Origin: an uncultured Christensenellaceae bacterium
GTDB taxonomy: Bacteria > Bacillota > Clostridia > Christensenellales > UBA3700
Assembly: GCA_910588545.1 (NCBI GenBank)
Contig: CAJUOU010000001.1
Location: 310,001 to 374,000, forward strand
DNA: 64,000 nt
Direction of reading: 5' to 3'
In this document: in pieces, positions 1 to 7,435 of the stretch
Layout of the letters: each line of letters opens with the position of its first letter
How positions within the stretch are numbered: the stretch's first letter is position 1
Notes under the pieces: model-generated
Database searches by the model: none
Told to the model about the DNA's origin: nothing
The model's input: the letters and a program-made list of their open reading frames with translations, nothing else
Program-made: the position numbers and the translations under genes

Positions 1-249
1 CAAGCATTAAATGAAGGTAAGCCTGAGGCTATCGTTGACAAAATGGTAGTTGGAAGAATTAATAAGTATTACAAAGATGTATGCTTGCTAGAGCAACCAT
101 TTGTTAAAGACGGCGACAAGGCTGTTAAAAACATTTTGGATGGTAGCATTTCCGCATTCGTTCGTTATGAAATGGGCGAGGGCTTGGAAAAGAAAAACGA
201 AGATTTGGCTCAAGAAGTTCAAGCTCAAATCGATGCTCAAAAGAAATAA
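1..249 (+). CDS. tsf: Elongation factor Ts, C-terminal end (partial)
   Basis: This is the last 82 codons of EF-Ts, cut by the window start. EF-Ts recycles EF-Tu by exchanging GDP for GTP in the cytoplasm. The frame is open from base 1; the visible part carries the family's C-terminal pattern (KMVVGRINKYYKDVCLLEQPFVKD, here split: 'KMVVGRINKYYKD' then 'CLLEQPFVKD') and the helical tail with 'SAFVRYEMGEGLE'. The gene sits directly upstream of pyrH and frr, as in most Firmicutes, and is closed by a strong terminator, so pyrH must be transcribed separately or by read-through. Only the C-terminal dimerisation and tail portion can be judged here. Confidence 0.95.
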   Translation, partial: QALNEGKPEAIVDKMVVGRINKYYKDVCLLEQPFVKDGDKAVKNILDGSISAFVRYEMGEGLEKKNEDLAQEVQAQIDAQKK

Positions 250-269
250 ATATAAAACAATTAAATTAA

Positions 270-297
270 GGGAACACTTTTTCTGTTCCCTTTTTTT
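270..297 (+). terminator. Rho-independent terminator of tsf
   Basis: A 7-bp stem GGGAACA/TGTTCCC with a short T-rich loop is followed by seven T residues, 20 bases after the tsf stop codon. Confidence 0.9.
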
Positions 298-375
298 AAG
301 GTATACGTATTTTTGTTGGATTTTGTATAATAATTTTATAAACAGTTTAAAAGTGATTTAATTAAGGAGAAAACA

Positions 376-1077
376 ATGGCAAAGTATAAAAGAGTAATTA
401 TCAAATTAAGCGGCGAGGCATTGGCAGGCGAAAAAGGTTTTGGCTTGGATGAGTCGGTTATCGATTATGTTGTTAAACAAATTAAAAAGGTTGCTAACGA
501 TGGTATAGAAGTTGGTATAATCATTGGTGGAGGTAACTTTTGGCGTGGAAGACAAGGCTCCAATATGGATAGGACTACTGCCGACCACATGGGTATGCTT
601 GCAACCGTAATCAACTCGCTAGCTATGCAAGACGCACTTGAAAAACATGGTGTTGCTTGCCGTGTACAAACTGCACTTACCATTACAAGAGTTGCAGAGC
701 CTTATATTTTACGTAAGGCAATGAGACATTTGGAAAAGGGCAGAGTTGTTATATTTGCTTGCGGTACGGGTAATCCATATTTCAGCACAGATACAGGCGC
801 TGCATTGAGAGCTGCAGAGATTGGTGCAGAGGCACTTTTGCTTGCTAAAAATGTAGATGGCATTTATGACAGTGACCCTAAAAAGAATCCGGATGCAAAA
901 AAGTTTGATGAAATCGCATATATCGATGTTATCAAAAAAGGCTTGAATGCAATGGATACTACTGCTATAAGTTTGTGTATGGAAAATAAAATTCCTGTAA
1001 TTGCTTTTGCTTTGTCCGAAGAAGATAGTATCGTAAAAGCCGTTAACGGAGAAAAAATAGGTACAATTATTCAATAA
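376..1077 (+). CDS. pyrH: UMP kinase
   Basis: Cytoplasmic bacterial UMP kinase (233 aa, the usual family length) of the amino acid kinase fold; it phosphorylates UMP to UDP with ATP in pyrimidine nucleotide synthesis and is typically hexameric and allosterically controlled by GTP/UTP. Visible motifs are the N-terminal KLSGEAL phosphate loop (about residues 10-16), GGGNFWRG (about 51-58), and the C-terminal 'DTTAISLCMENKIPVIAF' segment. The ATG is preceded by AAGGAG seven bases upstream. It stands between tsf and frr, the classic order. The -10-like TATAAT at 326-331 lies upstream but no convincing -35 pairs with it. Confidence 0.97.
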   Translation: MAKYKRVIIKLSGEALAGEKGFGLDESVIDYVVKQIKKVANDGIEVGIIIGGGNFWRGRQGSNMDRTTADHMGMLATVINSLAMQDALEKHGVACRVQTALTITRVAEPYILRKAMRHLEKGRVVIFACGTGNPYFSTDTGAALRAAEIGAEALLLAKNVDGIYDSDPKKNPDAKKFDEIAYIDVIKKGLNAMDTTAISLCMENKIPVIAFALSEEDSIVKAVNGEKIGTIIQ

Positions 1078-1137
1078 TGGCTAACTGTCGCATAAATAAA
1101 TGTTTAAAATCAAACTAAAAGTATTGCAAAATACCCC

Positions 1138-1166
1138 TTGATTTTAATTGCAGATTAGTGTATAAT
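1138..1166 (+). promoter_or_regulatory. Predicted sigma-A promoter of frr
   Basis: TTGATT at 1138-1143 and TATAAT at 1161-1166 are separated by exactly 17 bases. Transcription would start near 1173, about 30 bases before the frr start codon. Confidence 0.75.
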
Positions 1167-1203
1167 AGTATTGTTATCAATAAAAATATTACGAGGTAAA
1201 ATT

Positions 1204-1779
1204 ATGGCTTACGAAAGTATGGAAATATTGGAACTTTTTGACGAGTTCGAAACAAAAATGGATAAGTGCGTATCTAATTTGAAAAATGAATTTGCACAAA
1301 TGAAAGCGGGAAGAGCAAATGCACATATTTTGGACAAAATAACCGCAGATTACTACGGCACTGAAACACCTATCAATCAAATGGCAAATATAAGTATACC
1401 TGAGGCAAGACTTTTGGTTATTTCTCCTTGGGATGCAAGTTGCGTTAAAGCTATCGAAAAAGCGATAACAGCTGCTAATATCGGCATTACCCCTAACAGT
1501 GACGGTAAGGTTATACGTTTGATTTTCCCTGAACTAACGGAAGAGAGACGCCGTGATTTGGTTAAACAAATCAAATCTACCAGCGAAAATTGTAAAGTTG
1601 TTTTAAGAAATGCAAGACGTGATATAAACGACAGCTTAAAGAAAATGAAAAAAGATTCCGCAATTTCCGAGGATGATTGTGCAATTTACGAAAAGGATGT
1701 AGATAAAAAGCTTGCCGAGCAAGTTGCTATGGTAGATAAAGTGACTGCCGATAAGGAAAAAGAGGTAATGAGTGTTTAA
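1204..1779 (+). CDS. frr: Ribosome recycling factor
   Basis: Cytoplasmic factor that, with EF-G, splits post-termination ribosomes. The 191-aa product from the ATG at 1204 fits the family's usual ~185 aa; an in-frame upstream start at 1171 lies at the predicted transcription start and lacks a ribosome site, whereas ACGAGG precedes 1204. Recognisable segments are the N-terminal helix ending 'FAQMKAGRANAHILD', the 'YYGTETPINQMANISIPE' hinge region and 'RRDLVKQIKSTSENCKVVLRNARRD' (quoted in parts here) with C-terminal three-helix bundle. It overlaps the next small gene by 8 bases. Confidence 0.96.
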   Translation: MAYESMEILELFDEFETKMDKCVSNLKNEFAQMKAGRANAHILDKITADYYGTETPINQMANISIPEARLLVISPWDASCVKAIEKAITAANIGITPNSDGKVIRLIFPELTEERRRDLVKQIKSTSENCKVVLRNARRDINDSLKKMKKDSAISEDDCAIYEKDVDKKLAEQVAMVDKVTADKEKEVMSV

Positions 1780-1969
1780 TCCGCGAGATTATATCGGTAT
1801 GCCTTTTGAGAGTGCAAAAAACGTTTTGCAAAATATGGGGTATGTTGTAACGGAGATGGAAAACACAGCCGATGATAGGCATGCTTACGATAGTAAATTA
1901 GTAGTAAGAGTAGATGTCTGTAATGAATGTATTACTTTGGTAACGGCAAAATTTTTAATGAAAATTTAA
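1772..1969 (+). CDS. Small conserved-looking protein of unknown function
   Basis: A 65-aa reading frame starts at a GTG overlapping the last 8 bases of frr, with GAGG inside the frr end as a possible ribosome site, and stops at the base of a terminator, so it is translationally coupled to frr. I do not recognise it with certainty. The beginning (YIGMPFESAKNVLQNMGYVV) resembles the helix-turn of PASTA or peptidase-inhibitor-I78-like small domains, and the middle 'SKLVVRVDVCNECITLV' looks like the beta strand pair of such folds. No signal peptide or membrane segment is present. That the frame fills the space between frr and the terminator argues it is real. Confidence 0.6.
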   Translation: MFNPRDYIGMPFESAKNVLQNMGYVVTEMENTADDRHAYDSKLVVRVDVCNECITLVTAKFLMKI

Positions 1970-1991
1970 GTGGCGAATTGCCACTTTTTTT
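1968..1991 (+). terminator. Terminator after frr and small ORF
   Basis: Stem AAGTGGC/GCCACTT with loop GAATT, followed by a run of T residues; it begins inside the stop codon of the 65-aa frame. Confidence 0.9.
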
Positions 1992-2116
1992 CTGCAAAAG
2001 TGTTTTAATAATAGTGCAAAAACTGCGTAATTTTATTGTGTTATAATTAATAAGTTAGATTAAATAATATTTTGTTGTTTTTTATACAATAAATAGTACA
2101 TAATTTATTTAACCTC

Positions 2117-2145
2117 TTGATTATTTAATAAAAAAGTAGTATAAT
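2117..2145 (+). promoter_or_regulatory. Predicted sigma-A promoter of uppS-cdsA
   Basis: TTGATT at 2117-2122, 17-base spacer, TATAAT at 2140-2145. The predicted RNA start (about 2152) is immediately followed by a small hairpin TATGCG-TTGT-CGCATA at 2159-2174, i.e. a structured 5' end. Confidence 0.75.
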
Positions 2146-2211
2146 TAAAATGTTTAAATATGCGTTGTCGCATATATATATAATATTAAATCGATTATAG
2201 GAAATAACGAT

Positions 2212-2898
2212 ATGGCAGAAACGAAAATCCCAAAACATATTGCGTTTATTATGGATGGCAATGGCAGGTGGGCAAAAAGTAAACACTTGCCTAGGAGTGT
2301 AGGACATAGAGAGGGTGTTGTAAGTATGCGAAAAGTTGTGGAGGCTTGCTACAAAAAAGGTGTACAAGTTGTCTCTTTTTATGCTTTTAGCACGGAAAAT
2401 TGGTCACGCCCGCAGGAAGAAATAGACACTCTTTTTGATATGCTTGAAAAGTTTGCAAAAACCGAAATCCCTAAATACGCTAAAAGAAATTTTATAATAA
2501 GAGCAATGGGGGACTTATCTGCTTTGCCTCAAAAAGTACAAACTGCTTTGGTTGATAATATGAAATTGTGTGAGGGCAACACGGGTATGGTTGTAAACTT
2601 AGGCATAAATTATGGCGGACGAGATGAAATTGTAAATGCTGTCAAAAATTTGGTAACTGATGGTTTGGATATTACAAAAGATAATATTTCCAAATATCTT
2701 TACACTGCGGATTTGCCTGACCCGGATTTAATGGTGCGCTCAAGCGGGGAAGTACGTTTATCCAACTTTATGTTATGGCAAATTTCCTATTCGGAAATGT
2801 TGTTTATGGATACTTTATGGCCTGATTTTGACGAGCAAACGATTGACGAAGTGATAAGATTGTATAATAAACGAGAAAGAAGATTCGGGAGGGTATGA
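2212..2898 (+). CDS. uppS: Undecaprenyl diphosphate synthase (cis-prenyltransferase)
   Basis: Adds isopentenyl units in cis to farnesyl diphosphate, giving the C55 carrier lipid for peptidoglycan and wall polymers; works at the membrane face of the cytoplasm. The 228-aa protein shows the catalytic block HIAFIMDGNGRWAK (Asp15), 'GHREG', the 'SFYAFSTENWSRP' block and the C-terminal substrate-binding block 'DPDLMVRSSGEVRLSNFMLW'. The family usually reads R-T-S-G-E; here it is R-S-S-G-E. One base separates it from cdsA, so the two are co-transcribed. Confidence 0.96.
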   Translation: MAETKIPKHIAFIMDGNGRWAKSKHLPRSVGHREGVVSMRKVVEACYKKGVQVVSFYAFSTENWSRPQEEIDTLFDMLEKFAKTEIPKYAKRNFIIRAMGDLSALPQKVQTALVDNMKLCEGNTGMVVNLGINYGGRDEIVNAVKNLVTDGLDITKDNISKYLYTADLPDPDLMVRSSGEVRLSNFMLWQISYSEMLFMDTLWPDFDEQTIDEVIRLYNKRERRFGRV

Positions 2899-2899
2899 C

Positions 2900-3835
2900 A
2901 TGATAAAAAGGATAGGTACTGCTATAATAATGCTCGCAGTCATATTGTCCTGCGTGTTTTGGCTTAGGATGTATTCGCTAATTATTACTGATGCAATTAT
3001 TATGGCATTTGCGATAATCGGCGGATTTGAAATGTATAAAAGTTTAAAAAAGAAGTCTTTAAATAGGGCAGTTGTGGATGTTGATAATGGCGGATATAAG
3101 GTTAAAGAATTTAGATTGCAACCTATGGTATTGCCTATTGCTTTAAGTATGGTAATAATTTATCCTCTAACTTACTTTTTTAAAGAGTTAGGGCTTGTTG
3201 CTACTTTGGCTGTAGGCACGATATCAAGCTTGATTATTTTGACAATTAAACACGAAAAATATAATATCGCAGATGTTGGGGCAACGGTATTTAATATTGT
3301 TTATCCAATTATAATAATGAGTATTATGGTTATTATGAATCATAGCTCTATGGGATTGTTTAGTATATTTGCTACTTTTGCGGTAGTTGTAATGACGGAT
3401 ACTATGGCATATTTTGTGGGAGTTACCTGCAAAGGGCCTAAGCTTTGCCCTAAAATAAGTCCTAAGAAAACCATAAGCGGTGCAGTCGGCGGCGTTCTTG
3501 GCGGTATCTTGGGTATGGTTATAGTATACTTGTTATTTTGCGAGTTTAACATTTTTGAATATATGAATACAGCAGGATTTATCCCTGTGGAATCTAGTAG
3601 TATATTTGCAAACAAACATTTAAATCTTGCTGTTTTGTTGCCGCTTGGTGCAATATGCAGTGTGATTGCGGAATTGGGAGATTTAGCGGCAAGTATTATA
3701 AAAAGGAAAATAGGTATAAAAGACTATGGTAATTTGTTCCCGGGACATGGCGGTGTAATGGACAGAATAGATAGTTTTTTAGCTGTTATTCCTGTAATGT
3801 ACATTGTGTTTGCTATTATAGAGGCATTAATTTAA
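2900..3835 (+). CDS. cdsA: Phosphatidate cytidylyltransferase
   Basis: Integral membrane enzyme making CDP-diacylglycerol from phosphatidate and CTP, the branch point of phospholipid synthesis. The 311-aa sequence is mostly hydrophobic helices and ends with the family signature region 'IKDYGNLFPGHGGVMDRIDS', which holds the metal-binding acidic residues. The central segment 'VVVMTDTMAYFVG' and 'GPKLCPKISPKKTISGAVGG' are also typical. The ribosome site GGGAGG lies inside the end of uppS; spacing of one base indicates translational coupling. Residues 45-75 form a soluble loop lacking in some family members. Confidence 0.95.
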   Translation: MIKRIGTAIIMLAVILSCVFWLRMYSLIITDAIIMAFAIIGGFEMYKSLKKKSLNRAVVDVDNGGYKVKEFRLQPMVLPIALSMVIIYPLTYFFKELGLVATLAVGTISSLIILTIKHEKYNIADVGATVFNIVYPIIIMSIMVIMNHSSMGLFSIFATFAVVVMTDTMAYFVGVTCKGPKLCPKISPKKTISGAVGGVLGGILGMVIVYLLFCEFNIFEYMNTAGFIPVESSSIFANKHLNLAVLLPLGAICSVIAELGDLAASIIKRKIGIKDYGNLFPGHGGVMDRIDSFLAVIPVMYIVFAIIEALI

Positions 3836-3862
3836 TTTATTAAATTTTTGCTAAAATCAATC

Positions 3863-3878
3863 GAAAATCGCTACTATT
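3863..3878 (+). repeat. Dispersed intergenic motif, copy 1
   Basis: GAAAATCGCTACTATT matches the dispersed consensus AAAAATCGGTACTAAA at most positions; it lies 28 bases after cdsA. Confidence 0.45.
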
Positions 3879-3943
3879 TTATTTAACTTAATTGTCGTAA
3901 TATTGTAAAATAAATTTGTTTGAGCATTTTGCAAAGGGGTAGT

Positions 3944-5074
3944 ATGAAAGAAATAATCATATTAGGGTCAACGGGGTCGATAGGAAAGCAGACTTTGGAT
4001 ATTGTAAAAAATTATCCCGATAAATTTTGCGTTGTAGGAATGTCCTGCAACTCAAATTTAAGCCTTTTTAATGAACAAATTGCACAGTTTAAGCCCAAGT
4101 ACGTTTATGTTAACGATAAAAATGCCGCAAAAAATTGTATTTTGCCTGTAGGGACTAAAATGGTCGGCTCCAGCGAGGAACTTGTTTCGATGCCTTGTGG
4201 ACAAATAGTGGTTACTGCTATGGTAGGAATAAGCGGTTTAAAGCCAACTATTGCTGCTATAAACGGCGGTAAAGATATTGCACTTGCAAATAAGGAGACT
4301 TTGGTTGCCGGCGGAGATATAGTTATGCCTCTTGCAAAAAAGATGGGGGTAAATATTTTACCTGTCGACTCGGAACATAGTGCTATATGGCAGTCAAGCG
4401 ATTACGGCAGAGCGAAAGATATAAAAGGATTGATATTAACGGCAAGCGGCGGTGCATTCCGTGGCATGACAAAGGAGCAACTTTTAAATGTAAAAGCTAA
4501 AGATGCCCTAAAACATCCAACTTGGAATATGGGGGCAAAAGTCACAATCGACAGCAGTACATTGATGAATAAAGGGTTGGAGATTATCGAGGCAAAACAC
4601 TTGTTTAATATACCTGCCGATAAAATAAGCGTAGTAATTCACAAACAAAGTATTATTCATAGTTTGGTTACATATAATGATAATAGCGTTATAGCTGAAT
4701 TGTCTTATCCGGATATGCGTCTTCCAATTCAATTAGCGTTGACTTATCCTGCGAAAATCGATAGTAAATTGCCTGAACTTGATTTGGCTAAGGTCGCTAC
4801 TTTGACATTTGAAAATCCGGATATTAAAACTTTCCCTTGTTTAGGTATTGCTATAGATTGCGCTAAAAAGGGAGGATTTTATCCTGCTGTTATGAACGCT
4901 GCAAATGAAATAGCAGTAGAGGCGTTTTTAAAGGACAAAGTAGGTTTTTACGATATACCTAGGATTATTGAAAAAACACTTGATAAATGTGATACGTCTT
5001 GCGATATGAGCTTGGATAATGTTTTTGAGGTGGATAAGCAATCAAGGATAATTGCAGGCGAATTGCTAAAATAA
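3944..5074 (+). CDS. dxr: 1-deoxy-D-xylulose 5-phosphate reductoisomerase
   Basis: Second step of the MEP isoprenoid pathway: NADPH-dependent conversion of DXP to MEP. The start at 3944 follows AAAGGGG by six bases; an earlier in-frame start at 3920 has no ribosome site. The 376-aa protein has the NADPH loop GSTGSIGKQTLDIV near the N-terminus, the metal/substrate region 'PVDSEHSAIWQ', 'LTASGGAFRG', 'KHPTWNMGAKVTIDSSTLMN' and the C-terminal 'AANEIAVEAFL'. Downstream rseP and ispG complete the usual Firmicutes cluster; ispG acts later in the same pathway. Confidence 0.97.
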   Translation: MKEIIILGSTGSIGKQTLDIVKNYPDKFCVVGMSCNSNLSLFNEQIAQFKPKYVYVNDKNAAKNCILPVGTKMVGSSEELVSMPCGQIVVTAMVGISGLKPTIAAINGGKDIALANKETLVAGGDIVMPLAKKMGVNILPVDSEHSAIWQSSDYGRAKDIKGLILTASGGAFRGMTKEQLLNVKAKDALKHPTWNMGAKVTIDSSTLMNKGLEIIEAKHLFNIPADKISVVIHKQSIIHSLVTYNDNSVIAELSYPDMRLPIQLALTYPAKIDSKLPELDLAKVATLTFENPDIKTFPCLGIAIDCAKKGGFYPAVMNAANEIAVEAFLKDKVGFYDIPRIIEKTLDKCDTSCDMSLDNVFEVDKQSRIIAGELLK

Positions 5075-5176
5075 AATTTAATTGTAATTATGCTTTGAGA
5101 TTAGTATAAAAGATACTAAATTTAAAAAGATATATTATGAATGTAAAATAAAATTCGACTGTGTGTTAGGAGAGTT

Positions 5177-6280
5177 ATGGGATTTATATTGGCAGCGGTT
5201 ACTTTTTCCGAAGTTATGAAATGGATAGGCTATGTTTTGGTAGCCTTGCTGTGCCTAATGTTTATGATTGTAGTGCATGAATTCGGCCATTTTATAGTAG
5301 GCAAATTGCTTGGTTTTAAAATTGACGAGTTTGCCGTGGGATTTGGACCTGCGATTGTAAAATATAACAGCAAAAAGTCGGGTATACTGTTTTCATTTAG
5401 ATGTTTGCCGCTTGGTGGATATTGTGCTTTTCACGGGGAGACAGATAGCGAAAATAAAGAACTGACCAAAGATGACTTTAACTATCATAAGCCGTGGAAG
5501 AGAATACTTGTTTTTATTGCAGGAGCAGGCTTTAACCTTTTGTCAGCGGTAATACTTTGTACAATATTTTTTATGTCTTATGGCGAAATGATGCCAAAGG
5601 TTTCTGCTGTTTATCAATTTGAAGATGTAAGCATTCAGCAAAACTTGCAAGTCGGCGATATAATAATCGCAGTTGGTGGCAAAAGCATATATACAACAGC
5701 CTCTCCTAATGATTTGGTAAATAAAATCAACAAATACGAGGACAATATAAACCTTACAATAGTGCGTGACGGGGAGGAAATGGATATCGTAGTCCGTCGC
5801 AGCGAATATGTAAACAAAGACAGTGAGGGCAATGACAACCGTATTAGGGGAATTGGTATAACTGTCGGCGAATATGTAGGGTATAGGTTTGGTTTTGTAA
5901 CCGCACTTGGTCGTTCCTTTGTGTTTATCGTTAAATTGTTCGGTACTATCTTTATGGCAATAGGAAGTATATTTACAGGAGTAATAGGTGTTGGGGAAGC
6001 AGTAGGTGGTACTGTAACTGCTATACAGCAAATTGCTATGGTTTCGCAAGCGGGTTTTCGAGGTGTGCTTTTTGCGGTTTGTGCGTTATCTGCAAACATT
6101 GCCATTATGAACTTATTGCCGATACCTGCGCTTGACGGCTCGCATGTAGTGTTTACTGCAATAGAATGGATAAGGGGTAAACCGCTTAACCGAAAGGTAG
6201 AAAATATTATCCATACAGTGGGATTGATATGCTTATTCCTACTTGCGATAGTGCTGGATATAGTGCATTTTGTAACATGA
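5177..6280 (+). CDS. rseP: Site-2 type membrane zinc protease (RseP/RasP)
   Basis: Intramembrane metalloprotease that cleaves anti-sigma factors and leftover signal peptides within the membrane. The 367-aa protein has an N-terminal membrane helix containing the zinc site HEFGH (His34, Glu35, His38), a PDZ domain (about residues 130-215, including 'LQVGDIIIAVGGKSI'), and the C-terminal helix with 'NLLPIPALDGSH', whose Asp supplies the third zinc ligand. A GGAG ribosome site is six bases from the ATG. It follows dxr in the same direction with a ~100-base gap containing a degenerate copy of the dispersed motif (about 5112-5125). Confidence 0.96.
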   Translation: MGFILAAVTFSEVMKWIGYVLVALLCLMFMIVVHEFGHFIVGKLLGFKIDEFAVGFGPAIVKYNSKKSGILFSFRCLPLGGYCAFHGETDSENKELTKDDFNYHKPWKRILVFIAGAGFNLLSAVILCTIFFMSYGEMMPKVSAVYQFEDVSIQQNLQVGDIIIAVGGKSIYTTASPNDLVNKINKYEDNINLTIVRDGEEMDIVVRRSEYVNKDSEGNDNRIRGIGITVGEYVGYRFGFVTALGRSFVFIVKLFGTIFMAIGSIFTGVIGVGEAVGGTVTAIQQIAMVSQAGFRGVLFAVCALSANIAIMNLLPIPALDGSHVVFTAIEWIRGKPLNRKVENIIHTVGLICLFLLAIVLDIVHFVT

Positions 6281-6352
6281 TAAAGATTAATAAAGTTTTT
6301 AGACATACAAATAATTAGTCCAACTTTAAAAATAACAAAGGTTGTATAAAAT

Positions 6353-7375
6353 ATGAAAGTTAAAATAGGAAATATCACTATAGGCGACGGTGAAAAAATA
6401 GCCATTCAGTCTATGTGCAACACGAAAACTACAGATATATTGGGAAGTATCGAACAAATTTTGCAGCTTGAAAGTTACGGCTGTGATATTGTCAGACTAT
6501 CCGTTCCCGATATGGAAAGTGCAGTAGCGTTGAAAGAAATTATAAATGGGGTGCATATTCCTGTAGTAGCGGATATACATTTTGATTACAGGTTGGCGAT
6601 TGCCGCTTGCGATAGCGGAGTAGCTAAAATACGTATAAACCCCGGCAATATTGGGGACGAAAAAAAAGTACAGTACGTAGCAGATTACTTAAATGAACGA
6701 AATATTCCTATACGTATAGGTGTAAATGGTGGGTCGCTTGAAAAACAATTTAAAGATTTACCGCTTGCAGAAGCAATGTGTAAAAGTGCTTTGGGGCATG
6801 TAGCTCTTTTGGAAAAATATAATTTTTACAATACGGTTATCTCTGTAAAATCAAGCGATGTAAGAACAAGCGTGCAAGCATACAGGATGCTAAAAAATGC
6901 GTGCGATTATCCATTGCATGTTGGTGTTACGGAAGCAGGTATTTACGAAAAAGGATTGATAAAATCCGCAATCGGCATAGGCAGTCTTTTGCTTGACGGA
7001 ATAGGGGATACAATAAGGGTAAGTTTGTCGGATGAGCCGTATAAGGAAGTGCTTGTGGCAAAGGAAATTTTAAACAGCTTAGACCTTGGCGACCCGCATG
7101 TGGAAGTTATAAGTTGCCCGACTTGCGCAAGGACAAATATAGATGTTGCAGGACTTGCAAAAATGGTCGTGGATGCTACGAAAGATATCAAAAAGTCAGC
7201 AAAAATTGCCGTTATGGGCTGTGTGGTAAACGGTCCGGGAGAAGCTGCAAAATGTGATTTCGGCGTTGCAGGCGGCAAGGATAAATCTGCAATATTTATA
7301 AACGGACAAGTAGTAAAGACGATAAGTAACGAGTTTTTGATTAATGAGCTTTTGGATATGATTGCAAAGTTATAA
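6353..7375 (+). CDS. ispG: 4-hydroxy-3-methylbut-2-en-1-yl diphosphate synthase
   Basis: Iron-sulfur enzyme of the MEP pathway converting methylerythritol cyclodiphosphate to HMBPP, using ferredoxin or flavodoxin. Length 340 aa corresponds to the compact bacterial form. N-terminal TIM-barrel motifs 'GEKIAIQSMCNTKTTD' and 'PVVADIHFDYRLA' are present; the 4Fe-4S ligands are in CPTCART and in 'GCVVNGPGEA'. The Shine-Dalgarno is poor. It sits between rseP and the polC-like gene as in many Clostridia. Confidence 0.96.
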   Translation: MKVKIGNITIGDGEKIAIQSMCNTKTTDILGSIEQILQLESYGCDIVRLSVPDMESAVALKEIINGVHIPVVADIHFDYRLAIAACDSGVAKIRINPGNIGDEKKVQYVADYLNERNIPIRIGVNGGSLEKQFKDLPLAEAMCKSALGHVALLEKYNFYNTVISVKSSDVRTSVQAYRMLKNACDYPLHVGVTEAGIYEKGLIKSAIGIGSLLLDGIGDTIRVSLSDEPYKEVLVAKEILNSLDLGDPHVEVISCPTCARTNIDVAGLAKMVVDATKDIKKSAKIAVMGCVVNGPGEAAKCDFGVAGGKDKSAIFINGQVVKTISNEFLINELLDMIAKL

Positions 7376-7435
7376 ATATTAAAAAACTTGTGAAAATCGG
7401 GGTTATTTAATCTAGATAAATAAAAGAGGTACATT

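Noticed and set aside
5635..6405. 256-aa minus-strand frame opposite rseP
   Set aside because: Antisense shadow of a conserved gene; no ribosome site and a Ser/Thr/Pro/Ile-rich composition typical of reverse-strand translation.
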